From Thermodesulfovibrio sp. (GTDB lineage Bacteria > Nitrospirota > Thermodesulfovibrionia > Thermodesulfovibrionales > Dissulfurispiraceae), in NCBI GenBank assembly GCA_013824325.1, contig PNNP01000003.1, forward strand, positions 1 through 35,257: a stretch of 35,257 nt of DNA, read 5' to 3'. Positions 8,936 to 16,318 of the stretch are shown here, piece after piece. How positions within the stretch are numbered: position 1 is the first letter of the stretch; every line of letters begins with the position of its first letter. The position numbers and the translations under genes are program-made. The notes beneath the pieces are model-generated. The model made no database searches and was not told the origin of the DNA. It worked only from the letters and a program-made list of their open reading frames with translations.

Positions 8936-10708
8936 GTGTTTGATGCCACAGCATACAGATGGCTTGTAAACAAGACCAATCCCGAGTATGTCAATTACAT
9001 TTCAAAAATCGCCTCTGTATCTTTGCCGTTTGCACAGGTATTGATTAACAGAGGCATAAAAACATCTGACCATCTCGATACCTTTCTCAATCCGCATATT
9101 GACAGGCTTTCAGACCCCTTTGAACTGCCCGGCATTATAACTGCGATAGACAGGATAAAAGAGGCAAAAAGGCAGGGCGAAAGGGTTCTTGTACACGGAG
9201 ATTATGATGCAGACGGCGTTACTGCAACAGCAATTATAGTTGAAGCATTGAGAGAAATAGGTATTGACGTGCACTATTTTGTACCCGACAGGATTTCACA
9301 TGGTTACGGTTTTGGTGAAGCAGGCATTGAAAAGGCAAAGGAAATAGGGGCAAAACTAATTATAACAGTGGATTGCGGAATCACATCCTTTGATGCTGTC
9401 TCCACTGCCAGTTCACTTGGAATAGACACGATAATCACCGACCATCATGAACCACGTAGAGTTCAGAGTTTGGAGTTTGGAGTTCAGAGTGAAGGGAAAT
9501 CTGAATTTCTGCTGCCGGAAGCGATTGCGGTTATTAATCCAAAACTGTTGGGCAACTCATTACCCATCACTCATAACTTATCACAGCTTTCCGGTGCAGG
9601 TGTTGCATTTAAGGTTGCACTCGGATTATTTGAAAACCGCATTGATTATGTGTATAAACTGTTAGACCTTGCTGCAATAGGCACAGGCGCTGATGTTGTC
9701 CCCGTGATTGGCGACAACAGGATTATCATCAGGGAAGGGATTAAATTAATCCAGTCAGGCGAGAGGGCAGGCATCAGGGCATTGAAGGAAGTATCAGGCA
9801 TAAGGCAGGATTTTTTTAAGACGTCTTTTCTATATTACATGCTGATTCCGAGGATAAACGCGGCAGGAAGGATGGCAAACGCTACCGATGTAGTGAAGCT
9901 TTTAACAACAAAATCCGATATAGAGGCAGAAGAACTCGCAAAATGGCTCAATGATTTGAACTCAAAGAGGCAGGAGACAGAGGAATCGGTCTGCAATGAG
10001 GCTCTTGAGATGCTGAATTCAATGAATAACGACAGAGGGGCTATTGTCATTGCATCAGAAGGGTGGCATCCCGGCGTAGTCGGCATAGTGGCTTCAAGGA
10101 TTGCCGAAAAATACTATAAACCTGCATTTGTTTTTACTGTAAAAGACGGCGTGGCTAAAGGCTCTGCAAGGAGCATCCCCGCGTTTGATATTTATTACGG
10201 ACTTACACAGTGCAGGGATATTCTTAAAAGATTCGGCGGACATAAACAGGCTGCAGGCCTTAGTCTTTTGTCAAGCGATATGGATAAATTCAGTGAAATG
10301 ATTTCAGGTATTGTTCTGAATACGCTTTCAGATGATGACTTTGTGCCTGTTTTGAATATTGATGCTGCTGTCAGCATTTCGGATGTCAGCATTGAACTTA
10401 TTAATGAAATTGCAAAACTTGAACCTTTTGGATACGGCAATGAAGAGCCGCTGTTCGGCGCCAGAGGGCTTGAGGCAATAAATCCGAGAATCGTTGGCAA
10501 TAACAATAATCACCTCAAGATGCATCTCAGGCAGAACGGCAGGAGCATTGACACCATAGGGTTTGATTTCGGCAGTTTGCTGCAGATTATTAAAGAAGGC
10601 AATTTGTTTGATGCCGCGTTTCTTCCAATAATAAATGAATGGGACGGCGGAAGATATGTGCAGTTGAATTTAAGAGCGATAAGACCGGCAACAGTCAACA
10701 ATCAATAG
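8936..10708 (+). CDS. recJ: Single-stranded-DNA-specific exonuclease RecJ
   Basis: RecJ is a 5'-3' ssDNA exonuclease of the DHH phosphoesterase family used in recombination and mismatch repair. The 590-residue protein has DYDADG (90-95), ITVDCGIT (143-150), DHHEP (169-173), a C-terminal DHHA1 domain with GGHKQAAGLSL (about 436-446), and an OB-fold. The start is GTG 8936, 11 bp after secF; no better start is visible. Two low-complexity insertions flank the conserved LPEAIAVINPK strand: residues about 175-191 (DNA 9457-9497) and 207-217 (9551-9586). Both sit between motifs, not in them. The C-terminal TVNNQ and stop come from another repetitive tract (10689-10711). Confidence 0.96.
   Translation: MFDATAYRWLVNKTNPEYVNYISKIASVSLPFAQVLINRGIKTSDHLDTFLNPHIDRLSDPFELPGIITAIDRIKEAKRQGERVLVHGDYDADGVTATAIIVEALREIGIDVHYFVPDRISHGYGFGEAGIEKAKEIGAKLIITVDCGITSFDAVSTASSLGIDTIITDHHEPRRVQSLEFGVQSEGKSEFLLPEAIAVINPKLLGNSLPITHNLSQLSGAGVAFKVALGLFENRIDYVYKLLDLAAIGTGADVVPVIGDNRIIIREGIKLIQSGERAGIRALKEVSGIRQDFFKTSFLYYMLIPRINAAGRMANATDVVKLLTTKSDIEAEELAKWLNDLNSKRQETEESVCNEALEMLNSMNNDRGAIVIASEGWHPGVVGIVASRIAEKYYKPAFVFTVKDGVAKGSARSIPAFDIYYGLTQCRDILKRFGGHKQAAGLSLLSSDMDKFSEMISGIVLNTLSDDDFVPVLNIDAAVSISDVSIELINEIAKLEPFGYGNEEPLFGARGLEAINPRIVGNNNNHLKMHLRQNGRSIDTIGFDFGSLLQIIKEGNLFDAAFLPIINEWDGGRYVQLNLRAIRPATVNNQ
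9457..9497 (+). repeat. GAGTT(C/T)GGAGTT-type tract in frame in recJ
   Basis: Tandem degenerate words (GAGTTCAGAGTTTGGAG, then GAGTTCAGAGTG) encode VQSLEFGVQSEG directly after the catalytic DHHEP motif. The DNA is far more repetitive than the flanking coding sequence. Confidence 0.75.
9551..9586 (+). repeat. CTCATTACCCATCACTCATAAC-type tract in frame in recJ
   Basis: A second recJ tract, built of CTCATTAC / CATCACTCAT words and encoding NSLPITHNLSQ. The same words recur in the udg tract (23401-23430). It replaces the short loop normally found between the INPK and LSGAGVAFK segments. Confidence 0.7.
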
Positions 10709-10727
10709 TCAATATGGAGGGCTATCT

Positions 10728-11522
10728 ATGAAGACAACTATTCAGGATTTTTTGAAGAAGAAAAAAGAGAAACAGAAGATTGTTATGCTTACTGCTTATG
10801 ATTTCCCGTTTGCTCAGATTGTTGATGAAGCCGGGATAGACGCCATTCTTGTCGGTGATTCACTTTCAATGGTTGTTCAGGGGCTTGAAAATACACTACC
10901 TGTAACAATGGATGAGATGATATATCATACAAAAATGGTTTCAAGGGCAACTAAGAATGCTATGGTTCTCGGCGACATGCCATATATGTCCTATCAGGCC
11001 GGCATAGAAGATGCAATCAGAAACGGAGGCAGGTTTTTGAAAGAAGCTGGTGCTCAGGGGATAAAACTTGAGGGCGGCAGGGAAGTCGCTGAAAAGGTCA
11101 GGGCATTAACAATCTCCGAAATTCCTGTAATGGCGCACATAGGGCTTACCCCGCAGGCATTGCACAGGATGGGCGGGTACAAGGTTCAGGGCAAAACAGA
11201 AGAGGCAGCAAAAAGACTCATGGAAGATGCAAAGATTCTTGAAGAAGCAGGTGCATTCTCGCTTATCCTTGAGGCAATCCCTGCTGAGCTTGCAAGGCAG
11301 ATAACAGAAGATCTTACAATCCCGACAATCGGTATAGGGGCAGGACCGCATTGCGACGGGCAGGTTCTTGTTATTCATGATGTCATCGGATTGTTTGAGA
11401 GGTTTACGCCGAAGTTTGTGAAGAAATATGCAAATCTGAAAGAGGAAGCAGTAAAGGCGATTAAGCAATATAAAGAAGAAGTGGAAAAGGGTGTTTTCCC
11501 GGGCAAAGAACACTCTTTTTAA
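10728..11522 (+). CDS. panB: 3-methyl-2-oxobutanoate hydroxymethyltransferase (ketopantoate hydroxymethyltransferase)
   Basis: PanB adds a one-carbon unit from methylene-tetrahydrofolate to ketoisovalerate, the first step of pantothenate and CoA synthesis. The 264-residue protein has MLTAYDFPFAQIVDEAGID, the metal-binding VGDSLSMVVQG (D44), LGDMPYMSYQ, IKLEGG, HIGLTPQ, the catalytic-Glu region LEAIPAELA, and GIGAGPHCDGQVLV. Length and order are normal. GGAGGG lies eight bases before the ATG, 19 bp after recJ. A hairpin followed by a T-rich run at 11584-11631 could end this transcript. Confidence 0.97.
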   Translation: MKTTIQDFLKKKKEKQKIVMLTAYDFPFAQIVDEAGIDAILVGDSLSMVVQGLENTLPVTMDEMIYHTKMVSRATKNAMVLGDMPYMSYQAGIEDAIRNGGRFLKEAGAQGIKLEGGREVAEKVRALTISEIPVMAHIGLTPQALHRMGGYKVQGKTEEAAKRLMEDAKILEEAGAFSLILEAIPAELARQITEDLTIPTIGIGAGPHCDGQVLVIHDVIGLFERFTPKFVKKYANLKEEAVKAIKQYKEEVEKGVFPGKEHSF

Positions 11523-11540
11523 TATAAATGGTTATTAAAA

Positions 11541-11709
11541 GATGCAAGAGGCATCCGGCTTTCAGCAAGATAAATTAGCCTTTGTGCAGCATTTCGAATG
11601 CCACTGCACCTAAGCACATTTTTGTTTTTTAAGAATATCAGACAGTCCGCATGAGCGGACTGGCAAATAACCCAGGTTATCTTGCTTCAATCCAAATGCC
11701 TCTTGCATT
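11541..11709 (+). repeat. Structured element with paired ends and two internal hairpins between panB and rtcA
   Basis: The ends pair: 11542-11554 with 11696-11708 (13 of 13) and 11564-11573 with 11677-11686 (10 of 10), separated by matched 9-nt internal loops. The 103-nt interior holds hairpin 1 (GTGCAG 11584-11589 / CTGCAC 11604-11609, with CATT/AATG inside and a T-rich run after it) and hairpin 2 (CAGTCCGC 11643-11650, loop ATGA, GCGGACTG 11655-11662). The fold is a three-way junction on either strand. ATTAAAAGATG occurs on both sides (11534-11544 and 11735-11745), possibly a target duplication or chance in AT-rich DNA. The left arm matches 34929-34952 at 23 of 24 bases. It could be a MITE/REP-type element or a structured leader of rtcA. 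Confidence 0.7.
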
Positions 11710-11742
11710 AATTAAAAATTTTTTTAAAATAATGATTAAAAG

Positions 11743-12783
11743 ATGATAGAAATAGACGGAAGCTATGGAGAAGGAGGGGGGCAGATACTACGGACAGCCC
11801 TGAGTCTTTCATGCCTGCTTAAAAAACCATTCAGGATATTCAACATCAGACGGTCAAGAAAAAAACCCGGACTCATGCCCCAGCATCTCACTGCTGTAAG
11901 GGCAGCACAAATCATATCCAATGCGGAAGCAATCGGCGGTTACACAGGTTCAACAGAGCTCATATTTTCACCGCGAGATGTTAAGAGCGGAGATTTTTTC
12001 TTTGACATCGGCACAGCCGGCTCAACGTCACTGGTTCTTCAGACACTAATCCCATCACTTATTTTTTTAGGAGATAAATCTTCAATAATCCTGAAAGGAG
12101 GTACGCATGTCCCGTTCAGCCCGTCATTTGACTATATCAAATGGGTTTTTGCACCTGCTTTAGAAAAAATGGGAGTAGAAATAAGGCTTTCAATAGAGTC
12201 GTACGGTTTTTATCCGAAGGGAGGTGGAAAGATAATAGCTGAAATTTTTCCGATAAAGGAAATTAAACCCCTGAGGATTACAGAGAGAGGCAGGATTCTT
12301 AAATTAAAGGGTTATTCCGGAACTGGCAATCTCCCGCTCTCAATTGCAGAAAGACAGCGAGATTCAATGAAAGAAAAGCTGCATCCTGTTTTGGAAAGCA
12401 TTAAATGTCCTGTGGATATAGAGATTCTCAGTGCTTCAACTCCGGGGCAGGGGACATTTATATTTCTTCAGTCAGAATCGGAGAACTCCATTGCAGGTTT
12501 TGCATCCCCCGGCGAAAGAGGCAAAAGGGCAGAGGTTGTAGGAGAACAAGCAGCAGCAGAATTCCTGCAATACTATTCTTCAAATGCTGCATTTGACTCT
12601 CATCTGTCTGACCAGATAGTTTTATATCTCTCGATGTGTAAAGACGAATCCATATTTACTACATCATGCATAACAGGACACCTGATGACGAATCTCTGGG
12701 TTATAAGTCAATTTCATAAATTTGATTATACTGTTGAAGAAGAGATTGGAAAGCCGGGAAGAGTAAAACAAAAAAAGTCTTGA
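11743..12783 (+). CDS. rtcA: RNA 3'-terminal phosphate cyclase RtcA
   Basis: RtcA converts RNA 3'-phosphate ends to 2',3'-cyclic phosphates with ATP through an AMP-histidine intermediate. The 346-residue protein starts IDGSYGEGGGQILRTAL and keeps the KKPGLMPQHLTAVRAA, DIGTAGSTSLVLQTLIP, THVPFSPSFDY and GFYPKGGG segments. The nucleotidyl histidine is in DSHLSDQ (H287). The ATG has no clear Shine-Dalgarno. The gene lies 6.7 kb from rtcB on the same strand, behind the structured element, and is followed by an intrinsic terminator. The ATP-dependent family and the 5'-adenylation side activity are known for the enzyme; its RNA targets here are unknown. Confidence 0.96.
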   Translation: MIEIDGSYGEGGGQILRTALSLSCLLKKPFRIFNIRRSRKKPGLMPQHLTAVRAAQIISNAEAIGGYTGSTELIFSPRDVKSGDFFFDIGTAGSTSLVLQTLIPSLIFLGDKSSIILKGGTHVPFSPSFDYIKWVFAPALEKMGVEIRLSIESYGFYPKGGGKIIAEIFPIKEIKPLRITERGRILKLKGYSGTGNLPLSIAERQRDSMKEKLHPVLESIKCPVDIEILSASTPGQGTFIFLQSESENSIAGFASPGERGKRAEVVGEQAAAEFLQYYSSNAAFDSHLSDQIVLYLSMCKDESIFTTSCITGHLMTNLWVISQFHKFDYTVEEEIGKPGRVKQKKS

Positions 12784-12844
12784 CGTTTTGGAAATTCTAT
12801 GCAATACTATTTTCCGAAGTTCCGGAAGTTTTTGTTGTAACCAG

Positions 12845-12876
12845 CCGCAAAGACTTTTGATTTTGCGGTTTTTTTA
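12845..12876 (+). terminator. Intrinsic terminator after rtcA
   Basis: CCGCAAA (12845-12851) pairs with TTTGCGG (12862-12868), followed by seven or eight Ts, about 60 bp beyond the rtcA stop. Confidence 0.85.
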
Positions 12877-12924
12877 TAGCATCATTCCGTGAACTTCTAT
12901 TTTTCAGCAAGGAGGTGTACCAGA

Positions 12925-13128
12925 GTGGTAAACGGAAAGGTCAAGTGGTTCAATGAAGCAAAGGGTTTTGGCTTCGTTACCAGTGAAGACGGCGCGGATG
13001 TTTTTGTTCACTATACTGCTATTCAGGACAACGGATTTAAATCCCTGTCAGAAGGCCAGGCAGTGAGCTTTGATATTGTTGATGGTCCCAAAGGTCCAAA
13101 GGCAGAAAACGTCGTAAAATTGTCGTAA
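12925..13128 (+). CDS. Cold-shock domain protein (CspA family)
   Basis: A 67-residue single-domain OB-fold protein that binds single-stranded RNA/DNA and melts RNA structure. RNP1 appears as [11 protein letters not shown] and RNP2 as DVFVHYTAI, with the family start [13 protein letters not shown] and end [10 protein letters not shown]. The frame is open upstream to 12889, but GTG 12925 follows AAGGAGGTG at ideal distance and gives the standard length. It stands alone between two intrinsic terminators. Confidence 0.96.
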   Translation: MVNGKVKWFNEAKGFGFVTSEDGADVFVHYTAIQDNGFKSLSEGQAVSFDIVDGPKGPKAENVVKLS

Positions 13129-13142
13129 AAATCCAACCGGAT

Positions 13143-13179
13143 AAAAAGCAGGTTCTGATGAAATCAGAACCTGCTTTTT
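13143..13179 (+). terminator. Strong intrinsic terminator after the cold-shock gene
   Basis: A perfect 17-bp stem (13143-13159 with 13163-13179) and a GAA loop, with A-run and T-run at the base, so it could act on both strands. It starts 15 bp after the stop codon. The next 56 bp hold only AT-rich and T-tract sequence. Confidence 0.9.
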
Positions 13180-13235
13180 AAAATACTGACATATCAGATT
13201 TTCAAAACTAATAGCCAATCCTTTTTTTCTTTTTT

Positions 13236-13334
13236 TTAAAATGAATAAGCTTCAGGGCGCTTTTGGCAGCAACACTTGCCCGTCTTATGACTGCTGCAAT
13301 TGCAGGGACATTTTTTACCGGAAACTATTTTCTG
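13236..13334 (-). other. In-frame cysteine-rich reading frame beyond the stop of the cysK-operon hypothetical gene
   Basis: Directly after the TAA at 13335-13337 the same frame stays open for 32 codons before the next TAA (13236-13238). It encodes KKCPCNCSSHKTGKCCCQK: six Cys and one His in 15 residues, a metal-binding-like pattern. There is no ATG, GTG or TTG for independent initiation. It could be a C-terminal domain lost by a CAA-to-TAA change, a sequencing error, or coincidence. The same DNA contains a 12-bp palindrome CTGCAATTGCAG (13294-13305). Confidence 0.35.
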
Positions 13335-13727
13335 TTAGGCAAGTAATAGCGACAGGTCTTTTTTATGAATTACGTGCAAGTGGACTTTTTCGTCTCTGTT
13401 TTCTATGGCTTCAAATACTGAATTTGCAATTTCTTTTATCTTATCTATTTTATTAGTGGCTATCACAAGGCGCAGTCTGTTAAATCTTAAGCTGTCCCTT
13501 TCTTTTTTACCGGTATGAACAAGTAAAGGCAGATTGATTGTTATAAAATCCGGATTGTCGGCTTCCACGACATATATCAGCAATCTGTTGCCGATATTTA
13601 TTTTGCTGTTCAGCGAAATGTCATCATTTAATTTAATGTTCTGTTTGCAATCTATGTATTTAAACACTTCCTCAGGGCAGGCACAACCGAGTGTGTGTTT
13701 TACAAAGGTCTTAATTTTTTCATGCAC
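13335..13727 (-). CDS. Conserved-looking hypothetical protein in the ald-cysK operon
   Basis: A 130-residue protein that I do not recognise. GTG 13727 follows AGGAGG by five bases, and the gene lies 21 bp after cysK on the same strand, both arguing that it is real. It has an N-terminal LGCACPEEVF Cys motif, a further CKQ, hydrophobic strands (NRLLIYVVEAD, FITINLPLLV) and a basic FNRLRLVIATNKIDKIKEIA segment, and ends in HLHVIHKKDLSLLLA. The overall pattern suggests a small soluble alpha/beta protein. No membrane segment or signal peptide is visible. The stop codon is followed in frame by a cysteine-rich stretch (13239-13334), so the true protein may be longer. Confidence 0.7.
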   Translation of the reverse strand: MHEKIKTFVKHTLGCACPEEVFKYIDCKQNIKLNDDISLNSKINIGNRLLIYVVEADNPDFITINLPLLVHTGKKERDSLRFNRLRLVIATNKIDKIKEIANSVFEAIENRDEKVHLHVIHKKDLSLLLA

Positions 13728-13748
13728 CTGTGCCTCCTGCTAAATTGT

Positions 13749-14657
13749 TTATGGAGGGCATTTGCTGCAAACAGATGTAAAGAGTGCAGTTGAGAGATAC
13801 CTGTCTCCCCTGTCAGGCAGTATCACAACAATGACTCCTTCATCGAGTTCACTTGATTTCTTAAGGGCTACGTACATTGCAGCGCCACTTGACATGCCTG
13901 CAAATATACCCTCTTTTACTGCAAGCCTTCTTGTTGTATCAAATGCCTCTTCGTCATTAACGATATGGCGTTCATCAAGCTTTGAGGGGTCAAATATTTT
14001 CGGGACAATGGCCTCGGACATATTCTTCAGACCCTGAATCCTGTGACCGAGAATCGGCTCCACGCCGATTACACAGATGTCTTTATTGAATTCCTTCAAT
14101 CTCTTTCCAGCACCCATGATTGTGCCTGTTGTTCCCATTCCCGCAATAAAATGTGTTACTTTTCCACCTGTCTGTTCAATTACCTCTTTGCCCGTTGTCT
14201 CATAATGGGCAAGGATATTTGCAGGATTGCCAAACTGGTTCGGCATGAAATAGAGGTCAGGGTCCTCCTCCATTATTTTATGGGCGAGCATTATGGCGCC
14301 ATCGGTGCCCTCTTTAGACGGGCTTAATATAAGCTCTGCGCCGAATGCCTCAAGAACCCTTCTTCTCTCAATGCTCACACATGCAGGCATTGTCAGTTTT
14401 ACCCTGTAGTTTTTTGCTGATGCAACCATTGCAAGACCTATTCCTGTATTGCCGGATGTGGCTTCAAGTATTATTTTATCCCTTGTCAGCTTTCCCTCTT
14501 TTTCAGCGGTATTCACCATATAAAGCGCAATGCGGTCTTTAACAGAGCCGCCGGGATTGTTGCCCTCAAGCTTTGCAAAGAGCTTGACCTTCGGATTGGG
14601 GTTTATATTTTCTATCCGTACAAGAGGGGTATTACCTATGCAGTCTAAAATTCCCAT
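13749..14657 (-). CDS. cysK: Cysteine synthase (O-acetylserine sulfhydrylase family, PLP-dependent)
   Basis: The family makes cysteine from O-acetylserine (or phosphoserine) and sulfide. The 302-residue product has GNTPLVRIENI (8-18), PLP lysine in NNPGGSVKDR (K40), the substrate loop TSGNTGIGLA, a GMGTTGTIMG phosphate-binding loop, GVEPILGHRIQG and a SSGAAMYVAL segment. The protein ends in SVCSKCPP, a Cys pair I would not expect in classical CysK, which may reflect redox control or a CysM-like subgroup. The frame is open to 14690, but ATG 14657 has AAGGAG upstream, starts at the usual residue and leaves four bases after the ald stop. Confidence 0.93.
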   Translation of the reverse strand: MGILDCIGNTPLVRIENINPNPKVKLFAKLEGNNPGGSVKDRIALYMVNTAEKEGKLTRDKIILEATSGNTGIGLAMVASAKNYRVKLTMPACVSIERRRVLEAFGAELILSPSKEGTDGAIMLAHKIMEEDPDLYFMPNQFGNPANILAHYETTGKEVIEQTGGKVTHFIAGMGTTGTIMGAGKRLKEFNKDICVIGVEPILGHRIQGLKNMSEAIVPKIFDPSKLDERHIVNDEEAFDTTRRLAVKEGIFAGMSSGAAMYVALKKSSELDEGVIVVILPDRGDRYLSTALFTSVCSKCPP

Positions 14658-14661
14658 TTTT

Positions 14662-15753
14662 TCATCTCTCCTTATATTGTTTAAAATCAATAGCTAATTT
14701 CTTGTGAACTATCTCACCCATATAGGTATTGACAGAACTTTTTATCGCGGTATCTTCCATTATTGCCTTTTCAATGCCTTTATTTGCCAGCATTTTGATA
14801 TATGGAAGCGTTGCATCCGAAAGTGCAAGTGTGGATGTCCTCGGATAAGCTCCCGGCATATTGGAAACAGCGTAATGAATAATGCCTTCAACTTCATAGA
14901 CAGGATTGTCATGAGTGGTCGGCCTTGATGTCTCGACACATCCGCCCTGGTCTATCGATACATCTACTATTACAGCACCTTTTTTCATGGTCTTTAGCAT
15001 CTCTCTGGTTATTAAAACAGGCGTCCTTCCTCCCGGAACAAGGATAGCTCCTATTATTATATCAGCATCTTTAATCTCTTGTTTAATATTATGCGTTGTG
15101 AGTGATAATGTTTTTACCCTTCCAGGAAACATCTCATCCAGTTTTTCGAGCCTTTCCACACTTCTGTTTATCACAACCGTGTCAATGCCAAGTCCGACGG
15201 ACACACGGGCTGCATTGGTTCCAACAGATCCTGCGCCGAGTATTAGCGCCTTTGCAGGTTTAACGCCCACGGTTCCTGTGGGAAGGATACCTGCACCACC
15301 ATGTATTTTCTGGAGATAGTATGCGCCCATTATTGGCGCCATTCTGCCTGCAATTTCACTCATGGGCGCAAGCAGAGGCAATGTGCCGTCTTTTTGCAAT
15401 GTTTCATATCCGAAGCCGGTTACTTTTTTATCAAGAAGAAGTTGTGTAAGTTTACGATTCGGGGCGAGGTGAAGATATGTAAAGATTGCCTGTTTTTCTC
15501 TCAGCAAATCATATTCTGAAGGAAGCGGCTCCTTTACTTTAACTATAAGTTCTGCCTTCTTGAATAAGGTCTGCTTATCAACAATATCGGCACCTGCCTG
15601 AAGATACTCGTCATCAGAAAATCTGCTGCCTTTTCCGGCACCGCTTTCAATAAGGATTGTATGACCGCCCCTTTTTAAATCTTCAACACCGAAGGGAGTC
15701 ATGCCAACCCTGTATTCTTCTTTTTTTATCTCTTTTGGAACGCCGATTATCAT
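14662..15753 (-). CDS. ald: Alanine dehydrogenase
   Basis: The enzyme interconverts L-alanine and pyruvate plus ammonia with NAD(H). The 363-residue protein starts MIIGVPKEIKKEEYRVGMTP and has R15, substrate-binding K74 (VKVKEP), catalytic H95 (TYLHLAP), the Rossmann motif GAGSVGTNAA (about 174-183), and the catalytic Asp in VDVSIDQGG. Length and motif order are those of Ald, not of the longer transhydrogenase alpha subunit. It begins the minus-strand ald-cysK-hypothetical unit. A poor Shine-Dalgarno precedes the ATG, and an inverted repeat (15779-15805) lies 26 bp upstream of the start. Confidence 0.96.
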   Translation of the reverse strand: MIIGVPKEIKKEEYRVGMTPFGVEDLKRGGHTILIESGAGKGSRFSDDEYLQAGADIVDKQTLFKKAELIVKVKEPLPSEYDLLREKQAIFTYLHLAPNRKLTQLLLDKKVTGFGYETLQKDGTLPLLAPMSEIAGRMAPIMGAYYLQKIHGGAGILPTGTVGVKPAKALILGAGSVGTNAARVSVGLGIDTVVINRSVERLEKLDEMFPGRVKTLSLTTHNIKQEIKDADIIIGAILVPGGRTPVLITREMLKTMKKGAVIVDVSIDQGGCVETSRPTTHDNPVYEVEGIIHYAVSNMPGAYPRTSTLALSDATLPYIKMLANKGIEKAIMEDTAIKSSVNTYMGEIVHKKLAIDFKQYKER

Positions 15754-15778
15754 AATATTGCTTTATAAATACCCTACT

Positions 15779-15805
15779 CGCATCTTAACATAAGAGTATG
15801 ATGCG
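15779..15805. promoter_or_regulatory. Inverted repeat in the ald / toxin-antitoxin intergenic gap
   Basis: CGCATC (15779-15784) and GATGCG (15800-15805) flank an inner CTTA-ACA-TAAG hairpin. It lies just upstream of ald and could be an operator or leader hairpin. The rest of the 295-bp gap up to 15976 shows no gene I can support; a stop-free stretch reading HFLEGKIDERKFGELY (about 15890-15940) could be a gene remnant. Confidence 0.35.
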
Positions 15806-15976
15806 ATTCTACATATGTTGGCAACGGCGTTCTGTTTTTTGCGTTGAGGGAGTACAGTTTTAGTGTTATATATTTAAAATATAGATGTTGTGCATTTCCT
15901 TGAAGGTAAGATTGACGAGAGAAAGTTCGGAGAATTGTATTAAGAAGATAGCTTGCAAAATTGACTGAAGTTGTAC

Positions 15977-16005
15977 TTGACATTGCATCATTGTGCTGTA
16001 ATAAT
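15977..16005 (+). promoter_or_regulatory. Sigma70-type promoter of the toxin-antitoxin operon
   Basis: TTGACA (15977-15982), a 17-nt spacer, and AATAAT (16000-16005): a perfect -35 and five of six at -10. The predicted start near 16012 lies just upstream of the palindromic operator and about 37 nt before the antitoxin start. Confidence 0.8.
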
Positions 16006-16015
16006 AGAATCATAC

Positions 16016-16034
16016 TGACTCATATAATGAGTCA
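16016..16034. promoter_or_regulatory. Palindromic operator of the toxin-antitoxin operon
   Basis: TGACTCAT-ATA-ATGAGTCA is a perfect 8-bp inverted repeat around three bases. It covers the expected transcription start region and touches the Shine-Dalgarno (AAGGAGG, 16035-16041). Ribbon-helix-helix antitoxins usually bind such sites to repress their own operon; the mRNA copy could also form a hairpin that hides the ribosome site. Confidence 0.7.
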
Positions 16035-16048
16035 AGGAGGTATCCGAT

Positions 16049-16318
16049 TTGAAACAAATTACAATTAGGAGTATTCCGAATGAAATCGAAAAGATAGTAA
16101 AAAAAGAGGCCAGTGAGAAAGGATTAAGTCTTAACAAGGCATTTATTTCGTTGCTTGAAAGGGGAAGTGTCGTCAAGGCTATTAAGAAAAGAAAGACTCT
16201 GTATCATGATTTAGATCATCTTTCCGGAATATGGTCAGATGAAGAGGCAGCAAGATTTAATAGTATCCTTGAAATGCAGCGAAAAATAGACGAGGATTTA
16301 TGGAAGAAAAAAGGATAA
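16049..16318 (+). CDS. Ribbon-helix-helix antitoxin (VapB/FitA-like)
   Basis: An 89-residue protein whose first 40 residues fit a ribbon-helix-helix DNA-binding domain: strand KQITIRSIP, helix NEIEKIVKKEASEKG, turn LSLNKAF, helix ISLLERG. The charged C-terminal half (YHDLDHLSGIWSDEEAARFN and on) is the expected toxin-binding tail. It would neutralise the PIN toxin and repress the operon through the palindrome just upstream. The start is TTG 16049 with AAGGAGG eight bases away; no ATG fits. It overlaps the toxin gene. Confidence 0.85.
   Translation: MKQITIRSIPNEIEKIVKKEASEKGLSLNKAFISLLERGSVVKAIKKRKTLYHDLDHLSGIWSDEEAARFNSILEMQRKIDEDLWKKKG

Noticed and set aside
9447-9665. Separate 72-codon frame starting inside recJ
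   Set aside because: Shadow of the repetitive tract in another frame; it has no ribosome site and conflicts with recJ.
11523-11742. tRNA or known riboswitch in the panB-rtcA gap
   Set aside because: No acceptor-stem/anticodon layout and no recognised riboswitch core; the paired-end architecture fits a repeat element better.
13241-13456. Plus-strand 71-codon frame beginning with a Cys-containing segment, antisense to the hypothetical gene
   Set aside because: No ribosome site, overlaps the better-supported minus-strand gene, and its Cys codons mirror those of the opposite strand.
15880-15945. Possible gene remnant reading HFLEGKIDERKFGELY before the toxin-antitoxin operon
   Set aside because: Too short, no start, and no family recognised; noted only within the gap description.
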